Assembly: GCA_020634975.1 (NCBI GenBank)
Contig: JACKAQ010000001.1
Coordinates: 1,922,001-1,986,000 of the forward strand
Reading direction: 5' to 3'
Length of the DNA stretch: 64,000 nucleotides
Source: JACKAQ01 sp020634975 [NCBI: Calditrichia bacterium]
GTDB taxonomy: Bacteria; Calditrichota; Calditrichia; RBG-13-44-9
Below the pieces are notes generated by a model. It did not search any database and was not told the DNA's origin. It saw nothing but the letters and a program-made list of their open reading frames with translations. Within the stretch, counting starts at the first letter, position 1. Each line of letters opens with the position of its first letter. The translations under genes and the position numbers were made by a program. Below, one piece after another: positions 1-8,987 of this stretch.

Positions 1-757
1 CGAAAATGTCAAAATCCTGGCATGTTTCCGCGATGATATCGATAAACAGCAAATCGCCGTTACACATGGCAACCGGCACGGAGGTATCGATTGCTTTCAT
101 CGCCTTTGCGCCTTCGTTAAACAGCTGATACATTGCCTCGGCGCGAACCGTCGATTTTCTGTCTTCGAAAGGGATGTCTTCTGTTTCGGCGCCATCCCAA
201 AACAGACCGTAGTTATTTTCGTTGCCCAGCAAATACAGCAACAAACCGGGAACGCCTTTATACTCATTCACCAATGCCGTCACTTCTGATAGCAGCAATT
301 CCCGAACTTGTGGATCGGAATATTCCGTATTGGAGATGTATGCGCCGTCCAGCGTTACGCCGTAACGGCCAAACGAGTGGTTCAGCATCGTATAGATGCC
401 GTAATTTTCGTAAATATACTGAATCCATTTTGGCTGAATACCGGTGTAAACACGAATCGCATTTACGCCCATGCTTTTCAGCAAAGACATTTCGGCATCG
501 AGCGCGGTGCGAATAAAATCATCAGGCTGCAGCCATAAACTGTAGGCATAGTTGGTACCGATCGGAAAGTAATCCCAGTTCATGCCGTTAACCATGAAAT
601 CCTTTCCGTCCACCTGGAGCCTGATACCTGAATTGTCAGATACAACCGCGACTTTGGCAGACTGCGGCAGAACATTGGTCGAGGCAACAAATACAGCCAT
701 TGCCATCAACCAAAGCGCTGTAACCAAACGGGTTGATTTGCGTTGGGATGAAATCAT
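1..757 (-). CDS. Glycoside hydrolase family 2-like TIM-barrel protein (3' part outside window)
   Basis: I translated this by hand because the frame runs off the left edge. It starts at an ATG (755-757) with GGAGG a few bases upstream. About 252 residues are visible. The N-terminus is a signal peptide (hydrophobic stretch LVTALWLMAMAVFVAS), so the protein is exported. Downstream come a beta-sandwich-like entry (VDGKDFMVNGMNWDYFPIG), the barrel strand GVNAIRVYTG and the segment LLYLLGNENNYG. G-N-E-N is the usual position of the acid/base glutamate in GH2 and related clan GH-A enzymes. It lies 78 bases behind the GH-Q enzyme and is probably co-transcribed. The substrate cannot be read from the sequence; the neighbours suggest a beta-glucan or mannan. 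Truncation by the window prevents checking the nucleophile. Confidence 0.72.
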   Translation of the reverse strand, partial: MISSQRKSTRLVTALWLMAMAVFVASTNVLPQSAKVAVVSDNSGIRLQVDGKDFMVNGMNWDYFPIGTNYAYSLWLQPDDFIRTALDAEMSLLKSMGVNAIRVYTGIQPKWIQYIYENYGIYTMLNHSFGRYGVTLDGAYISNTEYSDPQVRELLLSEVTALVNEYKGVPGLLLYLLGNENNYGLFWDGAETEDIPFEDRKSTVRAEAMYQLFNEGAKAMKAIDTSVPVAMCNGDLLFIDIIAETCQDFDIF

Positions 758-835
758 ATGGACCTCCACAAATTAGAATGTTTTATTGAGAAAAATCAGC
801 CTTGAGTTTCTATTCGTTCAATGGCTCTGTAACCA

Positions 836-3800
836 TTACAGATTGATCGATACCCGCACAACCCGCACCGTATCGTCGCGCTGGAAAATTGACCGGCTGA
901 GCGCGGTGTCGATTTCCATTCCGTCCATTTCGATTGCGGAACCGTCTTTCATGGTCACAAATACGGTGTTTTCTTTCGCCAAAATGAAAACCACCGGAAC
1001 CTGGCAAATGGTAAATGCCAACATACCCTGGTTTAGTGTCAGCGATTGTTTTTTGTTATTCACATCGTAATAATCAAATATTTTTGAAGCTTTCAGGAAT
1101 TCGCCCTTTTTCAGCAGCGCCGGGATAAATGTTATTTTGCTATCCCGCACCACAACGCCAAACTCTCCGAATCGCGACAAAATATCCTCTTTCACCTGTC
1201 CGGTCATTCCCGGCTGTTGGGCGCCGCTGTTTTCCGGGGTGTGGGAATAGGCATCCGTGGTAAATGCGCCGTAAAGTTCAGGATTTTTATGAATGCCGAT
1301 ACCTTCCCGAATGTCGTAATAATGGCTGCGCAATTTTTCCAGAACTGAGGGATGCGCCTTCGCTTCAACCGCACGGTAAAAGGTATCCTGCACAGCCAAC
1401 AGCAGCTTGGAAACCATGTGCCAGTAAATGCTGCCCAATCCTTCGTATTTGTAAAACGTGCCGGATCGTCCGGTGAAAGACTGGTGGTCAAAAATCGTTT
1501 CGTAAATATTCAGGATGCTGTCGATTTCCGCAGTGGTTATTTCCGGCGACGTTTTTTGCAGTGCAACCAGAGCTTCTTTCAACAAACGCGCGTTGCGAAA
1601 CTGACTGGCAAAATGCCAGTTTCCGGCGTCATCAGTTGTGAAAATGTTACGGCTGCCGGTTAGGTAAGATTTTTCCGCCAGTCCCGCATTTTTGATCAAA
1701 TCGGGCGGGATGACATTTTTTTCGGTGAATCGCGGCAACCGCCGGTTGGGATACAACAGATAACTTGCCTGATCAGCCCTGTACAGCGCGCTATTCCGGA
1801 GCGAATGGAGCAAACTGATGGACGCCGCAATGGATAAATATCCTGAGCTGAGCACCGCAACCTGCCCTTCCAGCATTTCGTACAGCCGCCGGATGGAAAT
1901 GGCATTTTTGTTTTTCAGATCGATCAAATTGTAGGCATGAAACAGGTCGTCGTTGCGCTGGTTGCTCTCGATGGAGTGATCGATATATTGTTTTCCCAAT
2001 TTCAGGAAACTGATCACATCGCCGGTTTGGAGCATTTGGCGCTCGCCGCTGAAGCCGTTTTTGTAAAAATTCAACCGGTAATCGCTGCCGGCCTGACCCA
2101 CGCAATCCAAAAACGCTTTGCGTTGTTCATCCGAAATTTCGCCGTTCAGCAGGTGTTTAAAATCCGCAAAACCATTGTGAATCCGGCTGAAAAATGCAAA
2201 TACTTCCGATGAAATCTCGTGGCTTCCGGTTGCGGCGTTTTCAAAAAAGGTAATCGCAAAATCAAAAAAGCGGCGCATGTAATACAGCGTAACCATCGAT
2301 GTGCCGTAACCGACCAGCGCGTTATTGGCATCGTTCCATTCCGGGCGTTGGGTGTTCATCCAAATGCCGGCACCGGGAATAAAATTGGCGCATTTCACCA
2401 ACACCGGAACGAGCAATTTTTCCATCAAATTGACGCGGTAAATTTCCCCGTTTTCGAGAAAAACGTATTTGCCGTCGGTGCCGATGGCGGTCACCCGCTC
2501 ATCAATGCTCTTGTTCAGATCAAAGTCAAAATCGATGGTTTCGTGCGGATTTTGCAGAATTTCTTCGTATGATTTGATTTTATACGGCACATTGGCGTAG
2601 GTGAAAACCGGCTTGTCCAGCAATGCTTGCAGCGTGCCGGGATGATATTTGTGTGACAGTTCGAGCAGTTTCAACAAATAAATAATCTGGTGATCGCCCC
2701 AATATCCGATATGCGACCACGCATCGTCCGGGTCGATCACTTCCCAGTCAAATCCGTCCCGCACCACACGATAGGGATTGTAGCCATCCGCCGTGGTTGC
2801 GCTCAAAAAACGGGCGATCATCCGCTCGATATACTCCGGATATGAAAGCGCAAGCGCTTCCCAATTTTGGAAAATATCCCGCCAGTTGCCCTGATAATCG
2901 AGCTTTTTGTTTCCCGCGTCATCTTTAAATTCGATCGAAAATTGATTCCACGGACGGCTCGGATCGCCATGCCGGCGACCAAATTTTAGCGGCAAATACT
3001 GGACGCAAACGCTTTCCAGATCCGGATCGGCGGTTGATAAAAAATGGTTAAAATCGGTGATATTCAATTGTTCGGGCAATTGCGCAATAGCGGATGCATG
3101 CTTTTTGGCAACGTTGCGATTGGCGGTTTCGATGAACGTGCGAAGATCATTTTTTTCGATGATGTAGCCGTTATCAAAAATGCCGCCCCGCATGATATTA
3201 TATAATGTATTCGAAAAATGGCGAAAGATGTTCAGATCATCCGATGCGGTTTGGCAGCCGTCCGCCTGAGCGATTTTTGCGATTAGCTGCTCGCTGTCGG
3301 TTAAAATTGCGGCTTCGATGCGCTGTTCAATATTCTTTTCGGTGCGTAAAAAGCGGCTGAGATTTTCGACATCGCGATGGGTTTTGTTCAAATCCGCAAC
3401 GATGTACCACGTGTTTTCCGCACCGGCGGCCAGCGTCATTTCGGATTGCAAAAAATAGGCGCCGCGCGCTGCGCGAATATCCGTTTCCTGCTGAACGGGC
3501 AATCCGCTGCGGAAGGCATCCAACTGCCGTGCAGATAATAAAATTCTGGCGTTTTCCATTCCGGCGGACCAAACCGTATTCGCCTTTAGCGATTCGCTGG
3601 GTTCGGCTTTATCGGTGGGGACAGAACTGAGGGTATACAGCGCCAACGCGGTATCTTTCAACAGCTCATTTTTTTTGTAGCCGTCCAGCAGCGTGCTGTA
3701 TTCCAATTGAAATTTGCGCTCCACTTCGGCAGGCAAAATATTTTGAACGCCATCCAAAATGCTGATATTCACTGATTTTCGACGCAAATTTGCGATTTGC

Positions 3801-4288
3801 GATTTGCGAACAAACCCGAATGCATCGCAATTGAGCCAGGCGTAGCGGAAGCGAATCTGCAAATCGAGATTGATTTCTTCGAAAACCAGTTTGTTGCCAA
3901 CAATGTTTTTGTAGATGTTTCGTTCGCAATCGTAAATCCCGTTGTATCGCAAAGAAAACGGTTCCCACAGGAACGATTTGCTGTCTTTTTCGACCAAAAC
4001 AATGGTTTTGCTGCCGGTAATTTCTGCGGAATCGTGAATGCGATCGTCCGTGTAATACGGGAACAGCGCGTTATCCGGGTTGCGGCGGCCGGCCGTTAAT
4101 GCGCCGTTGCTGGAGATGAACATCCACAAATCCGAATCGCTGACGATGTTCGCAAACAACGGCGGCATCTGGTCAACGTTGGAAATTTTGTAATATTTTT
4201 CCTCGCCGAGTGATACAATTTCACCCTGCACAGATTTAGGTGTGTTTTGGAGGGGAGTAATCCCAATATGGATAGATTTTGTTTTCAT
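836..4288 (-). CDS. Large clan GH-Q (GH94/GH149/GH161-like) carbohydrate phosphorylase candidate
   Basis: 1150 residues with no signal peptide, so probably cytoplasmic. An N-terminal beta-sandwich-like half (about 1-320) is followed by an alpha-helical half with GNWRDIFQNWEAL (467-479), IGYWGDHQ (527-534) and RPEWNDANN (648-656). The W-N-D segment with Asp653 fits the general acid of GH94-type inverting phosphorylases. Length and architecture resemble the GH149/GH161 beta-1,3-glucan phosphorylases (about 1100-1200 residues) more than cellobiose phosphorylase (about 800). This is recognition by pattern, not by alignment. The gene sits between the hybrid regulator and the GH2-like hydrolase, as expected for intracellular phosphorolysis of imported oligosaccharides. 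The start is an ATG with only a weak ribosome binding site. Confidence 0.6.
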   Translation of the reverse strand: MKTKSIHIGITPLQNTPKSVQGEIVSLGEEKYYKISNVDQMPPLFANIVSDSDLWMFISSNGALTAGRRNPDNALFPYYTDDRIHDSAEITGSKTIVLVEKDSKSFLWEPFSLRYNGIYDCERNIYKNIVGNKLVFEEINLDLQIRFRYAWLNCDAFGFVRKSQIANLRRKSVNISILDGVQNILPAEVERKFQLEYSTLLDGYKKNELLKDTALALYTLSSVPTDKAEPSESLKANTVWSAGMENARILLSARQLDAFRSGLPVQQETDIRAARGAYFLQSEMTLAAGAENTWYIVADLNKTHRDVENLSRFLRTEKNIEQRIEAAILTDSEQLIAKIAQADGCQTASDDLNIFRHFSNTLYNIMRGGIFDNGYIIEKNDLRTFIETANRNVAKKHASAIAQLPEQLNITDFNHFLSTADPDLESVCVQYLPLKFGRRHGDPSRPWNQFSIEFKDDAGNKKLDYQGNWRDIFQNWEALALSYPEYIERMIARFLSATTADGYNPYRVVRDGFDWEVIDPDDAWSHIGYWGDHQIIYLLKLLELSHKYHPGTLQALLDKPVFTYANVPYKIKSYEEILQNPHETIDFDFDLNKSIDERVTAIGTDGKYVFLENGEIYRVNLMEKLLVPVLVKCANFIPGAGIWMNTQRPEWNDANNALVGYGTSMVTLYYMRRFFDFAITFFENAATGSHEISSEVFAFFSRIHNGFADFKHLLNGEISDEQRKAFLDCVGQAGSDYRLNFYKNGFSGERQMLQTGDVISFLKLGKQYIDHSIESNQRNDDLFHAYNLIDLKNKNAISIRRLYEMLEGQVAVLSSGYLSIAASISLLHSLRNSALYRADQASYLLYPNRRLPRFTEKNVIPPDLIKNAGLAEKSYLTGSRNIFTTDDAGNWHFASQFRNARLLKEALVALQKTSPEITTAEIDSILNIYETIFDHQSFTGRSGTFYKYEGLGSIYWHMVSKLLLAVQDTFYRAVEAKAHPSVLEKLRSHYYDIREGIGIHKNPELYGAFTTDAYSHTPENSGAQQPGMTGQVKEDILSRFGEFGVVVRDSKITFIPALLKKGEFLKASKIFDYYDVNNKKQSLTLNQGMLAFTICQVPVVFILAKENTVFVTMKDGSAIEMDGMEIDTALSRSIFQRDDTVRVVRVSINL

Positions 4289-4468
4289 CTATTCTGTCGC
4301 GTTAATAGGTGATCACGATGTTTATGTACTTTTCATTTGCACGAACCGGGATAATTCATTCAGTATGAAAACATACCAAACGAAAACAACACAGGCTCGA
4401 TTGATAGTAACAAAAAGCAGGATTATTGTAACATTTGTAGAATTTTTGGGCAAGATAGCATCAAAACG

Positions 4469-4488
4469 CGCAATGAGCGCTTATTGCG
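4469..4488 (-). terminator. Palindrome behind the hybrid regulator gene, possible weak terminator
   Basis: CGCAAT...ATTGCG arms flank an inner AGCGCT palindrome, 14 bases downstream of the regulator's stop codon. On the minus strand it is followed by CG and four T. The stem is good but the T tract is short, so this could equally be a binding site in the 214-base gap before the GH-Q gene. The same gap holds a second small inverted repeat, GTATG-AAAA-CATAC at 4363-4376. Confidence 0.35.
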
Positions 4489-4502
4489 GAGGGGTAAAAC
4501 GC

Positions 4503-7500
4503 CTATTCTTTTCCCGAAACAAACTCGGAAGGCGATTTTTGGTATTGCTTGCGGAAACATCTGGCAAAATAGGTCAGATCGTTAAACCCGACTTCGTACG
4601 CGACTTCGGTTATGGTCATCCGTTTTTCTTTTAACAGCTCGGTTGCTCTTTTTAAACGGATGGTCCGGATAAATTCGTGAACGGTTAAATTGGTTAACCC
4701 ACGGATTTTCCGGTAGAGCTGCATCCGGCTCATGCCAATTTCCTTACTCAACACTTCGGCGTTAAATTGGCTGTCTGCCATGTGTTGCTCAACAATTTTT
4801 AACACGCGCTGGATAAATTTCTCGTCGATATCCTCGATTTCCACATTGGCGGGTTCCAGCATGATCTGCCGGCAATATTTTTCTTTCAGCTTTTTCCGGA
4901 TTTGCAATAAATTGGTGATCTGAATATCCAGCTCGTCAATATTGAACGGCTTCGACAAATAGGCATCGGCGCCTTTTTGCAGACCCTCAATTTTATATTC
5001 GCGCGATTTATACGCGGTCAACAAAATAATCGGGATGTGGCTGGTTTTTTCATCTTCCTTTAGCCGGTTGCACAGCTCGATGCCGCTCGTTTCCGGCATT
5101 TTAATATCAGAAATCACCAGATCGGGAATTAAGGTTGTGGCTTCTGTTATGCCTTGATTGCCATTGGCTGCGCAAACAATCCGGTATTTGGACTGGAACG
5201 CTTTTTTGATAAAATTGCGGATTTCATCATCATCTTCCACAACCAAAATAATCGGCATGCTTTTTTCGGGCTGGCTGTCCGGCGCGTTGGCGGCAACATC
5301 ATCCGCGGCATTATCGATCTCGGCGAAATCCCAATTGACCAATTGTTTTCCGCTGTCGGCGCTAAATTCGCCCACCAATTGTTTGGCTTCCAGAAAATGT
5401 TCATCCACCGGAATTTGGACTGAAAACGTTGACCCGTTTCCCTCCGAGCTTTTTACAAATATTTTTCCCTGATACAAATTGACCAATTCATTCGCAAACG
5501 CCAACCCGATGCCGCTTCCCGGATAATATTGTCCGTTTTCCCGTTCAATTTGATAATACCGTTTGAAAATATCCTCAATTTTATCCGCCGGAATGCCAAT
5601 GCCGTTATCGGTTACGACAATTTCAACGTATTGGCTCGGTAAATCTTCCTCGGTTTGGGTATTTTGCTGTGCGTCGGGATGAATAATCGATACGCGAACA
5701 CCCACCTCGCCGCCGGCGGGCGTAAATTTGAAGGCGTTGGACAATACATTATATATAATTTTATCCAGTTTATCCGCATCGAACCAGGCTGTAAATCGCT
5801 CCGGCGCTGCGTTAAATTGATACTGAATCCGGTGATCGACAGCGTATTCCTGAAACGACCGGGCAATTTCGCGGATAAACAACACAATATCTCCACGGGA
5901 AAGCTGGAGTTGCATATCGTTGTGCTGTATTTTTTGAAAATTTTTCAACTGATTGATCATCCGTTGCAGCCGCTGCGCATTGCGATGAATCAGTTTTAAG
6001 CTTTCCTGAGCCGGTTCATTTTTATCAATCGTGGAAATCAATTTTTCCAGCGGCGTTAAAATGAGCGTTAACGGCGAATGAAATTCATGGGAAATATTGC
6101 TGAAAAACTGGGTTTTCAACCGGTCCAGCTCATACATTTTTTCCAATTCCAGATGCTCAATTTTTAACGCATTTCTCAATCGCTGCCGGCTCACAAAGTA
6201 GTTGATCACAAAAGCAATTGCCGTAACCGCAACAATAAACTGGATCAAAAACGCCCACCAGGTTTTCCAGAATGGCGGGTTAATGGTGATGTTTATCGCC
6301 GTGCCGTCCGTATTCCAAAGCCCGTCGTTGTTCGATGCTTTTACCCGGAAAGTGTAGCTTCCCGGATCAAGATTGGTGTAGGTTGCGGTTCGCTCCGGTC
6401 CGACATAATTCCAATCGGTTTCGAAACCTTCCATCATGTAGGCGTATCGATTTTTTTCCGGGGAAACATAATTTAAGGTGACATAGTTGATCGAAAAAAC
6501 CGATTGCCAGTGCGCCAGGGTAATTTCGTCTATTTCGCTGATATGTTTTGGGAGCAGGTTGTCGCTTTCCCCAATTGCAACCGAGGTGTTGAATATTTTA
6601 AAATCTGTCAAAAAAACCGGCGGGATTGTGGCGTTCTTTTTGAGCTGACCGGGTTGAAAAATATTGAATCCGTTGTTGCCGCCAAACAGAATGTTGCCGG
6701 CACGCGTTTTCCACCCGCTGCGGGCATTGAACTCATTGCCTTGCAGGCCATCGGAAACATCGTAATTTTTGAAGGTTTCCGTTTTCCGGTTAAATTGCGA
6801 AATACCTTTATTTGTGCTCAGCCACAAGCTTCCGTCGTTATCTTCGACAATGCATTTGATCTCGTTATCCGGCAAACCGTTATCGATCGTGTAATGAATA
6901 AACCGGTTGGTTTTCCGGTCCAGTTTGTTCAATCCGCCGGTGGTGCCGATCCAAATTTCGGAATCGCCGGTTTGGATGATGGAGTGAACAAAGCCTTTGC
7001 TCAAACTATTGGTATCGCCGATATCGTGTTTAAAATGATGAAATTGATTGGTTTGAGTATCAAAAAAATCCAGCCCGCTGTCTGTGCCGATCCATATATT
7101 TTTGTCCGGATCCTGATAAACAACCCGGGTGTAATCGTCGCTGAGCCCGCTGTTTTTAGAATTGTAAACGACCGCCGTTTGGTTTTCGGTATTAAAATAT
7201 GTCAATCCGCCGTAGAAAGTCGCAAGCCACAGACCGGAATTGTTATCTTCAAAAATATCCAGCACCCGATTGCTGCCCAAACCATGATTTTTCATGGTAT
7301 AGCGGATAAATCTTTGGGTAGCCGGGTTAAATTGGTATAACCCGTTTGTCCATGAACCAACCCATAACCGCCCTCGGCGATCCGCCAGCAGGCTAACAAT
7401 CACATCGGTATCGATATTGGTGTTGCCAGTATTGTAATGACTAAAAGTGTCGTTTTTCCGGTCGAATAAATTTAACCCGCCGCCATCGGTTGCGATCCAC

Positions 7501-8666
7501 AACTGCTCATTTTCATCCTCGAAAAAAGCGTTTACCATATTATGGCTGAGTGAATTCGGGTTCCCGGCCTGATAGCTGTAATGATGGATAAAGGATTTAT
7601 TGCCACTCAACAAATTGATGCCGTAGGCATAAGTACCAATCCAGATATTGCCTGCCCGGTCTTTGTAAATCTGCCAGATCGAGTTGTGGTTCAGGCTGGA
7701 TTGATCGAGCGGATCATGGCGAATGTAATCAAATTGATTGGTTGCAGTGTTCAGGATATTGATGCCGTCATCTTCTGTGCCAATCCAGAGCTTGCTATCA
7801 TCTTCTATCATCAGGCATAGCACAATATTGCTGCTGATGCTGTTTCCGCCGGGTGCATCTGTTGTGTAATGGGCAAGCTGGCGCAGTTGACCGTTTTCGA
7901 AGGTTACCCGGTAAACGCCATCGCCCTGGGTGCCAATCCAGATATTTTTATCCGCAGATTCAACAATTGCCGTAATGTGAACATCGGTTATCTTCTCCCG
8001 GATAACGGAAAATGCGTCGGAACCGTTCCCTGCCGCACTCAAAATATCGATGCTGCCATCCATGTGAGCGATCCATAAATTCCCGTCGCTGTCCTCAAAC
8101 AGCTCCTCAATTCTGTCGCTGCTGATGCTTCCCGGATTATTTTTATCATAAAAATGATGGATAAATGACTCATTTTCCGGATCGAATAAATCGAGTCCGC
8201 CATTTCTGGTGCCGATCCACAACCGCCCACGGGAGTCTTCCAAAATGGTTTCGATCTGGTTATCCGCAATACTGCCGGGGTCGTTAGCTTCATTTTTGTA
8301 AGATTTATAACGATTTGTTTCGTAGTCGTACTGGTTTAAACCATCGCTGGTTCCCACCCACAAATAGCCGTTTTTATCCTGAAATAGTGAGGAAATATAG
8401 TTGTGGCTTATGCTCGTTGTATCTTTGAATTGGTAGTTAAAAATCTCAAATTCGTAACCGTTGTATTTATTTAGCCCGTTAAAAGTGCCAAACCACAAAA
8501 ACCCTTTATCATCCTGCAGGATGCTGGTTATGTTGGATTGCGACAATCCGTGATCCGTTGTTAAATGAGAAAACCGGAATTTCTGGTGTTGCGAATATCC
8601 GGGCAAACAACAAAGGATGAGCAGCTTAACCGTTAACAGCAAAATAGTTGTTTTCATGGACTTCAT
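4503..8666 (-). CDS. Hybrid two-component system sensor kinase/AraC-type regulator (HTCC)
   Basis: 1387 residues that join a whole signalling pathway in one inner-membrane protein. In order: signal peptide (1-25), periplasmic seven-bladed-type propeller repeats (about 30-670, many xLWIGTxxGL motifs), Y_Y_Y domain (about 710-797), one membrane segment (about 802-824), dimerisation/phosphoacceptor helix with His860 (SNISHEFHSP), ATPase domain with NVLSNAFKF, DNGIGIP and GSGIGLA (about 955-1088), receiver domain with Asp1187 and Lys1239, and an AraC-type DNA-binding domain (about 1284-1383). All catalytic residues appear intact. In Bacteroidetes such proteins sense oligosaccharides and activate neighbouring polysaccharide-use genes, so the two downstream glycosidase-type genes are the likely targets. 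The start is ATG at 8666; ATG at 8657 is also possible. Confidence 0.93.
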   Translation of the reverse strand: MKSMKTTILLLTVKLLILCCLPGYSQHQKFRFSHLTTDHGLSQSNITSILQDDKGFLWFGTFNGLNKYNGYEFEIFNYQFKDTTSISHNYISSLFQDKNGYLWVGTSDGLNQYDYETNRYKSYKNEANDPGSIADNQIETILEDSRGRLWIGTRNGGLDLFDPENESFIHHFYDKNNPGSISSDRIEELFEDSDGNLWIAHMDGSIDILSAAGNGSDAFSVIREKITDVHITAIVESADKNIWIGTQGDGVYRVTFENGQLRQLAHYTTDAPGGNSISSNIVLCLMIEDDSKLWIGTEDDGINILNTATNQFDYIRHDPLDQSSLNHNSIWQIYKDRAGNIWIGTYAYGINLLSGNKSFIHHYSYQAGNPNSLSHNMVNAFFEDENEQLWIATDGGGLNLFDRKNDTFSHYNTGNTNIDTDVIVSLLADRRGRLWVGSWTNGLYQFNPATQRFIRYTMKNHGLGSNRVLDIFEDNNSGLWLATFYGGLTYFNTENQTAVVYNSKNSGLSDDYTRVVYQDPDKNIWIGTDSGLDFFDTQTNQFHHFKHDIGDTNSLSKGFVHSIIQTGDSEIWIGTTGGLNKLDRKTNRFIHYTIDNGLPDNEIKCIVEDNDGSLWLSTNKGISQFNRKTETFKNYDVSDGLQGNEFNARSGWKTRAGNILFGGNNGFNIFQPGQLKKNATIPPVFLTDFKIFNTSVAIGESDNLLPKHISEIDEITLAHWQSVFSINYVTLNYVSPEKNRYAYMMEGFETDWNYVGPERTATYTNLDPGSYTFRVKASNNDGLWNTDGTAINITINPPFWKTWWAFLIQFIVAVTAIAFVINYFVSRQRLRNALKIEHLELEKMYELDRLKTQFFSNISHEFHSPLTLILTPLEKLISTIDKNEPAQESLKLIHRNAQRLQRMINQLKNFQKIQHNDMQLQLSRGDIVLFIREIARSFQEYAVDHRIQYQFNAAPERFTAWFDADKLDKIIYNVLSNAFKFTPAGGEVGVRVSIIHPDAQQNTQTEEDLPSQYVEIVVTDNGIGIPADKIEDIFKRYYQIERENGQYYPGSGIGLAFANELVNLYQGKIFVKSSEGNGSTFSVQIPVDEHFLEAKQLVGEFSADSGKQLVNWDFAEIDNAADDVAANAPDSQPEKSMPIILVVEDDDEIRNFIKKAFQSKYRIVCAANGNQGITEATTLIPDLVISDIKMPETSGIELCNRLKEDEKTSHIPIILLTAYKSREYKIEGLQKGADAYLSKPFNIDELDIQITNLLQIRKKLKEKYCRQIMLEPANVEIEDIDEKFIQRVLKIVEQHMADSQFNAEVLSKEIGMSRMQLYRKIRGLTNLTVHEFIRTIRLKRATELLKEKRMTITEVAYEVGFNDLTYFARCFRKQYQKSPSEFVSGKE

Positions 8667-8987
8667 AGCATTTCAACCGATAGAACGTATCATCTTTGGA
8701 AATAAATTGATTCCGCAAACCACAAGAATTTATATCACGCTGTTCGAAATTTAGGCACATACGGAGAGAAAAGAAACGAGTATCATTTTATGACATAAAA
8801 GTTCAACTAGCATTTTTTGCCACAAAGCCAAAAACAGCAACTTGATTTGATTATTAAATATTTTGAAATTTTTGGAAGGGAGTTAGGCTGTGCAACAGGC
8901 TTTTAAACAAACTTCATTCAAAACACTTCCGAAAATTCGGGGATTGAATGTTCACTCCGATTACGTTAAAGCGAACACCTGTGTTCT
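8667..8987. other. Intergenic region between hybrid regulator and glycan operon
   Basis: 321 bases without a convincing gene. It holds a perfect 15-base palindrome, TTTTATGACATAAAA (8786-8800), about 120 bases upstream of the regulator start. It also holds a foldback at the end of the glycan operon (8915-8950). No clear promoter hexamers were found for the regulator. Confidence 0.5.
8915..8950 (-). terminator. Nested hairpin at end of glycan operon
   Basis: Outer arms CATTCAA/TTGAATG enclose an inner CCGAA-AA-TTCGG type palindrome, 37 bases downstream of the last gene of the operon. There is no clean T tract, so intrinsic termination is uncertain. Confidence 0.3.

Noticed and set aside
6504-7340. 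Long open frame of 278 codons on the plus strand
   Set aside because: It lies wholly antisense to the propeller region of the hybrid regulator, and its repeats mirror that gene's codons.
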